A stretch of DNA of 64,000 nucleotides from Deinococcus aerophilus (GTDB lineage Bacteria > Deinococcota > Deinococci > Deinococcales > Deinococcaceae), in the NCBI RefSeq assembly GCF_014647075.1, contig NZ_BMOM01000015.1, forward strand, positions 1-64,000, read 5' to 3'. Position numbers and translations under genes: made by a program. The notes beneath the pieces are model-generated. The model made no database searches and was not told the origin of the DNA. It saw only the letters and a program-made list of their open reading frames with translations. Of the stretch, positions 59,860 to 64,000 are shown one piece after another. Positions within the stretch are counted from its first letter, which is position 1, and each line of letters begins with the position of its first letter.

Positions 59860-60984
59860 TTGAAAGGCCTGAGCAAAGACCGCCTGTGGGCCATGGCCGT
59901 GCTGGCCCCCAGCATCCTCCTGATTGCCATTTTCGTGTACTCCTTCATCGCCCGGACGGTGTATGTCAGCCTGACCGACTGGGGCAACGATCCGGCGCAG
60001 GCGCTGGCCATTGACCCGATCATCCGCTGGGTGGGCTTCCAGAACTATCAGGAGCTGTTCACCGGTTTCCTGCAGGGCCGCTTCCGCCAGGAGCTGGTCA
60101 ATACCCTGTTCTTCACGCTGTTCTTCATCCTGGGCTGCCTGGGCCTGGGCCTGGGGCTGGCCCTGATCCTGGACCGCAATCCCCGGGGCGAGGGCCTGTG
60201 GCGCACGGTCTTCCTGTTTCCCATGAGCCTGAGCTTCATCGTGACCGGCACCATCTGGCGCTGGATGCTGCAGCCGCAGGGCGGCGTCAACCAGGCCCCC
60301 ACGCTGGTCGGTGCGCCGCCCTCCACCTTCGGGTGGCTGAGCAGCAACGACGCGGTATTGAAGTTCGACTGGAACGCCCTGCCGCTGATCACCGCGCTGG
60401 TGGTGGGCGTGGTCCTGATTGTGCTCGCCGTGCGCGCCGCACGCGAAGGCCAGCGCACCCGCATGGTGGTGGCCGCCGCGTGCGCCGCGCTGCTGCTGCT
60501 GTGGGCGGTCTTCATCGGCCCCCGGGTCAAGCTGCTCGCCGCGCCCGAGCTGCACGGCTTCAACTTCGCCATGATCGGCATCATCATCGCCGCCGTGTGG
60601 CAGATGAGCGGCTACACCATGGCGCTGTACCTCGCCGGACTGCGCGGCATTCCCGAGGAACTGCGCGAGGCCGCCCGGGTGGACGGCGCGAACGACGCGA
60701 GCATGTACCGCCACGTGATCTTCCCGCTGCTCTCGCCCATCACCCTGAGCGCCATGATCATCCTGGGCCACATCAGTCTCAAGATCTTTGATCTGGTGTA
60801 CGCCATGGCCGGACCCGACAACATCAGCGCCAGCGTCCCGGCCCTGAACATGTACCTCACCAGCTTTCGCCAGAACCAGTTCGCGCTGGGCGCAGCCATC
60901 GGCACCATCCTGCTGATTCTGGTCGCCTTCGTGATCGTGCCCTATCTGGCCAGCCAGTTCCGGGGCGAGGAGGGCCACTCATGA
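59860..60984 (+). CDS. Sugar ABC transporter permease (MalF type) with internal insertion
   Basis: 374 residues from TTG 59860, chosen for AAGGAGG six bases upstream; an in-frame GTG at 59710 lacks one. Six core helices plus an extra segment between the third and fourth (about residues 150-240, with [20 protein letters not shown] and [15 protein letters not shown]) that adds two helices. EAA loop [20 protein letters not shown]. Longer than the usual 300 residues because of this insertion. Overlaps the next gene (ATGA). Confidence 0.88.
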   Translation: MKGLSKDRLWAMAVLAPSILLIAIFVYSFIARTVYVSLTDWGNDPAQALAIDPIIRWVGFQNYQELFTGFLQGRFRQELVNTLFFTLFFILGCLGLGLGLALILDRNPRGEGLWRTVFLFPMSLSFIVTGTIWRWMLQPQGGVNQAPTLVGAPPSTFGWLSSNDAVLKFDWNALPLITALVVGVVLIVLAVRAAREGQRTRMVVAAACAALLLLWAVFIGPRVKLLAAPELHGFNFAMIGIIIAAVWQMSGYTMALYLAGLRGIPEELREAARVDGANDASMYRHVIFPLLSPITLSAMIILGHISLKIFDLVYAMAGPDNISASVPALNMYLTSFRQNQFALGAAIGTILLILVAFVIVPYLASQFRGEEGHS

Positions 60985-61847
60985 CCGCCGTCAAGCACGC
61001 CGCCGCGCCTCCCTCGGCTCCGCCGCGCCGCGCCCCCGGCATGGGCCGGGCCTTTACCTACCTGCTGCTGATCATCGCCACCCTGTTCTTCCTGATTCCG
61101 GTGTATCTGGTGTTTGCCACCGCCCTGAAAAGCCCCGACGCGATCACGCTGGACACCGCGTGGCACTGGCCGGCCGTGCTGAACTGGGCCAGCTTTTCCG
61201 AGGCGTGGGACAAGGTGGGCGGCAACATGCTCAACAGCCTGTTCCTGGCGGTGGTCGCCACGCTGCTCAGCGCGCTGCTGGGCAGCCTGAACGGCTACGC
61301 CCTGAGCAAATGGCGCTTCCGGGGGGCCAACACCCTGTTCGCGCTGATGCTGTTCGGAATGTTCATTCCGTATCAGGCGGTCCTGATTCCGCTGTTCCAG
61401 TTCATCAAGGCGCTGGGGCTGTACGGCAGCATCTGGGGCCTGATTCTGGCGCATGTGGTGTACGGCATTCCCATCACCACCCTGATCTTCCGCAATTTCT
61501 ACGCCGACGTTCCCGACGCGCTGATCGAGGCCGCCACCATCGACGGCGCGGGCTTCTGGCAGATCTACGGCCGCGTGATCTTTCCCATCAGCGTGCCGGG
61601 CTTCGTGGTGGTCATCATCTGGCAGTTCACACAGGTGTGGAACGAGTTCCTGTTCGCCGCCACCCTCACCAATACCAGCAGCCAGCCGGTGACCTACGCG
61701 CTGTCGCAGCTCGCGGGCGGACAGGCCGTGTCGTGGAACCTCCCGATGGCCGGAGCCATTCTCGCGGCGCTGCCGACCCTGATCGTGTACATCGTGCTTG
61801 GCCGCTACTTTGTGCGCGGTCTGCTCGCCGGAAGCGTCAAGGGCTGA
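60981..61847 (+). CDS. Carbohydrate ABC transporter permease (MalG type)
   Basis: 288 residues. Six helices, EAA loop [20 protein letters not shown] and ending [15 protein letters not shown]. Pairs with the preceding permease. No ATPase gene follows; the next gene starts 119 bases later and is a kinase, so the transporter must use an ATPase encoded elsewhere. Confidence 0.92.
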   Translation: MTAVKHAAAPPSAPPRRAPGMGRAFTYLLLIIATLFFLIPVYLVFATALKSPDAITLDTAWHWPAVLNWASFSEAWDKVGGNMLNSLFLAVVATLLSALLGSLNGYALSKWRFRGANTLFALMLFGMFIPYQAVLIPLFQFIKALGLYGSIWGLILAHVVYGIPITTLIFRNFYADVPDALIEAATIDGAGFWQIYGRVIFPISVPGFVVVIIWQFTQVWNEFLFAATLTNTSSQPVTYALSQLAGGQAVSWNLPMAGAILAALPTLIVYIVLGRYFVRGLLAGSVKG

Positions 61848-61948
61848 TCCTGCGGCCTTCCCCGTCCGGCCCCGCCCCCGAGCACCGCGGCGGGGCCGCT
61901 CCCTGTCCGGACCTGCCAAATTGTTACGGTCCTGAACGGAACGCGGGG

Positions 61949-61954
61949 TACACT
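61949..61954 (+). promoter_or_regulatory. Candidate -10 element (TACACT) of the histidine kinase gene
   Basis: TACACT 12 bases before the ATG at 61967; no ribosome binding site follows it. Confidence 0.4.
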
Positions 61955-61966
61955 GCGGGCCGACCC

Positions 61967-63115
61967 ATGCCCAGTGCCGACCTGCAAACCGTTTTCGTCG
62001 TCGCGGCCGACCGCGCGCGTGCGGCGCAGCTGGCCCCGCTGCTGCGGCAGGCCACGGTCATCCATGTGGCCGACGCCGAGACGCTGCTGCGTGAGGCGCA
62101 TGTCCACCCGCCCGATGTGGCCCTGCTGTACACCGACCTGCCGGGGGTGCCGCCGGCCCAGGTGCTGCCCCTGCTGCGCCAGCGCGCCGAACTCGGCGGC
62201 ACGCAGTGGCTCGCGGTGGGCACCCAGGGACTGGGCGCCATGCTGGGGGCCGGGGCCGACGCGCTGATCAGCGACCTCACCCCCCCCGAAGCCCTGGCGC
62301 TGCAGGTGGAGGTTCTGCTCGCCCGCGCGCGCCAGCACCACACCCTGCAGGGCCGGGTCAACGCCCTGCAGCGCCGCATGGACACCTGGGAACACGAGGA
62401 GCGGGTGCGCGATCAGCTGGTCCACATGCTCGTCCACGACCTGAAAAACCCGATCGCCGCCGTGATGGGCCTGCTGGACATCGTGCAGGAAGACACGCGG
62501 GTGCCCGACGATTCGCGCGAACTCATCAAGGTGGCCCGGGATGAAACCCAGCATCTGCTGCACCTCGCCGTGAACATGCTCGACGTCCGCAAGATCCAGG
62601 CGGGCAAGATGCACCTGCGCCGCGAACTGATGTTTACCCCCATGTTTCAGGAGGTCATTGACCTCGCGCGCGGCGACGTGGGCAGCGGCCTGCGCGACCG
62701 CCGCTTTCACTGCGAGGTCGAGGGCAGCCTCAGCCCCGCCAGCGCCGACCCCGAGATCCTGCGCCGGGTGCTTGCCAACCTGATCAGCAACGCCATGAAG
62801 CACACCACCAAGGGCGGCACCATCGGCGTGACGGTGCGCTCGGCCCCGGACGCCGTGCATGTCCGGGTTCAGGACGACGGCGAGGGCATTCCCGCCGATG
62901 ACATTCCCAACCTGTTCGCCGCTTTCGAGCAGTCACGCCTGACCCTGCACGGACGCTTCGACACCGGCATGGGGCTGGCCTTCTGCAAACTCGCCATCGA
63001 GGAACACGGCGGCACCATCGGGGTCGAATCTGAGCGCGGACACGGGTCCACCTTCACCTTCACCCTGCCGCTGGCGCAGGACGATGACGACGATTTTGCC
63101 GAACTGCTGACCTGA
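61967..63115 (+). CDS. Histidine kinase with degenerate N-terminal receiver domain
   Basis: 382 residues from ATG 61967. The first 120 residues have a receiver-like fold, but the position of the phospho-acceptor Asp is Tyr ([10 protein letters not shown]) and the acidic pocket is reduced (VVAADR), so it is a pseudo-receiver. A short coiled linker ([23 protein letters not shown]) leads to HisKA with [11 protein letters not shown] (His near residue 157), then HATPase with N box [11 protein letters not shown]1 [10 protein letters not shown] and G2 GMGLAFCK. No membrane segment, so cytosolic. Ends in an acidic tail. Confidence 0.9.
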   Translation: MPSADLQTVFVVAADRARAAQLAPLLRQATVIHVADAETLLREAHVHPPDVALLYTDLPGVPPAQVLPLLRQRAELGGTQWLAVGTQGLGAMLGAGADALISDLTPPEALALQVEVLLARARQHHTLQGRVNALQRRMDTWEHEERVRDQLVHMLVHDLKNPIAAVMGLLDIVQEDTRVPDDSRELIKVARDETQHLLHLAVNMLDVRKIQAGKMHLRRELMFTPMFQEVIDLARGDVGSGLRDRRFHCEVEGSLSPASADPEILRRVLANLISNAMKHTTKGGTIGVTVRSAPDAVHVRVQDDGEGIPADDIPNLFAAFEQSRLTLHGRFDTGMGLAFCKLAIEEHGGTIGVESERGHGSTFTFTLPLAQDDDDDFAELLT

Positions 63116-63359
63116 ACGCGCCGCTGGATGCGGCCGGGCGCCGGCGTGTTTCTGCGCCCGGCGTCGGCCGTCATGACCGGTATGCGGTGGGAACGCCCGG
63201 GGACGGAACACCGGCGCAGACGCCCCCCGGATGGCGCCATCCGCTGGTGTTGGCGCGGCGGAAACATGGTAAAACAGGGCCGTACAACAATTCGTTACGG
63301 AAGGTCGTTCAGCCCTCTCTTTTTTTACAGCGCTTCGTGCCGTTTTTCACGAGCGTTCT

Positions 63360-63758
63360 GTGGAACAGAAGCCCTCCCGGGCAGAAAGGAGCGTTGTTAT
63401 CGAATACGCCAACTTTGTGATCATGCTGCTGGTCGCGCTCGGCATCGGCGTTCTCGCCGTGATCGTGAGCGCCATTCTGGGACCGAAGAAGGGCAGCCGC
63501 GCCAAGCTCATGGCCTACGAGTCCGGCAATGACCCGGAACACGGCGGCGTGGGCACCGGCCAGCGCTTTCCGGTGCATTTCTATCTGGTGGCCATGCTGT
63601 TCATCGTGTTCGACATCGAGACCGCCTTCTTCTATCCACTGGCGGTGGCCTACCAGAAGCTGATTCCCTTCGCTTTCTTCGAGGCCCTGACCTTCGTGCT
63701 GCTGCTGCTGGTGGGCTACGTGTATGTCCTGAAAAAGCGGGTGCTGGAATGGGCGTAG
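63360..63758 (+). CDS. nuoA: NADH-quinone oxidoreductase subunit A
   Basis: 132 residues in this frame, from GTG 63360. Core signatures: [46 protein letters not shown], three helices. Complex I membrane subunit. A perfect AAAGGAG ribosome binding site lies inside this frame (about 63388) six to seven bases before GTTGTTATC, where only non-canonical codons are in frame, so the true start may be downstream. Begins the nuo operon. Confidence 0.9.
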   Translation: MEQKPSRAERSVVIEYANFVIMLLVALGIGVLAVIVSAILGPKKGSRAKLMAYESGNDPEHGGVGTGQRFPVHFYLVAMLFIVFDIETAFFYPLAVAYQKLIPFAFFEALTFVLLLLVGYVYVLKKRVLEWA

Positions 63759-63810
63759 GAAACGTGGAGGCCAGACGGCTGCGCCAGCTGCCTGCACCGG
63801 AGGTGCCGTC

Positions 63811-64000
63811 ATGGCCCTGAAAGAACTGTTTGACCGCGACTGGCAGGAACTGGAATCCGAGGGCATCCTGTTTTCCAGCCTGGAAAAGCTGGTGGCGTGG
63901 GGACGCAGCAACTCGCTGTGGCCCGCGACCTTCGGACTGGCGTGCTGCGCCATCGAGATGATGAGCAGCACCAACGGACGCAACGATCTGGCCCGTTTCG
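63811..64000 (+). CDS. nuoB: NADH-quinone oxidoreductase subunit B, 5' part
   Basis: First 63 codons only; the gene continues past the window. ATG 63811 with GGAGG upstream. [18 protein letters not shown], then [29 protein letters not shown] with the tandem cysteines that help ligate iron-sulfur cluster N2. Follows nuoA by 52 bases as in standard nuo operons. Confidence 0.95.
   Translation, partial: MALKELFDRDWQELESEGILFSSLEKLVAWGRSNSLWPATFGLACCAIEMMSSTNGRNDLARF

Noticed and set aside
63116..63359. GC-rich hairpin after the histidine kinase as a terminator
   Set aside because: The stem is imperfect and lacks a T-run, so it is not annotated.

Overview
The window looks like chromosomal DNA from a Deinococcus-type bacterium (phylum Deinococcota). 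It is strongly GC-rich by eye and carries a UV damage endonuclease gene (uvsE). Gene starts repeatedly have a TANNNT -10 hexamer only 5-7 bases before the start codon, the arrangement expected for leaderless mRNAs, which are known to be common in Deinococcus. I see no rRNA, tRNA or CRISPR array. Most of the window is ordinary core and metabolic gene content, with one large exopolysaccharide cluster and one decayed insertion sequence.

Layout. 1-3.9 kb: start of a copper-binding four-helix protein (cut by the window edge), a DUF418 membrane protein, Jag/KhpB, PrmC and a VC0807-like membrane protein. 4.0-13.2 kb: a polyol/sugar uptake and catabolism operon on the minus strand (binding protein, two permeases, P-loop kinase, mannitol-type dehydrogenase, zinc polyol dehydrogenase), divergent from a LacI regulator that is followed by transaldolase. 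13.3-16.9 kb: metallophosphoesterase, flavin reductase, a secreted GH10-like glycosidase and a tiny lipoprotein. 16.9-21.6 kb: dnaX, malic enzyme with a striking pair of palindromes behind its promoter, and a thioesterase. 21.6-22.3 kb: a miniature IS200/IS605 element in which tnpA and tnpB have been fused by deletion. 22.4-30.3 kb: BrkB/YihY membrane protein, methyltransferase, TM2 protein, PLP sulfhydrylase-type enzyme, mscL, a PDZ-radical SAM-DUF512 protein, and mnmE.

30.3-41.7 kb is the most interesting section. An AT-rich leader with a near-consensus promoter drives a tightly packed operon: PelF-like GT4 glycosyltransferase, polytopic membrane protein, LegB-like dehydratase, nucleotidyltransferase, a second SDR, two tandem lipoproteins that look like Agd3-type (CE18) polysaccharide deacetylases, and a GH114-like glycosidase. 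This parts list resembles the fungal galactosaminogalactan cluster and the bacterial Pel system combined, with sugar-nucleotide genes suggesting an unusual amino sugar. It is followed by mglA/mglB, a phosphodiester glycosidase-domain protein and a subtilisin-like protease.

46.5-50.1 kb: DnaQ-like exonuclease, uvsE overlapping a DUF2256 zinc protein and a gluconokinase-like gene, then aroG (DAHP synthase), preceded by a 16-codon leader peptide containing Phe-Phe-Tyr-Trp and a hairpin, i.e. a candidate attenuator. 50.2-56.4 kb: a complete seven-gene mrpABCDEFG cation/proton antiporter operon. 56.4-61.8 kb: a small unknown protein, a ROK regulator that lacks the usual zinc cysteines, and a glucose-type ABC transporter (binding protein plus two permeases, no ATPase). 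62.0-64.0 kb: a histidine kinase with a degenerate receiver domain, then the start of the nuo (complex I) operon (nuoA, partial nuoB).
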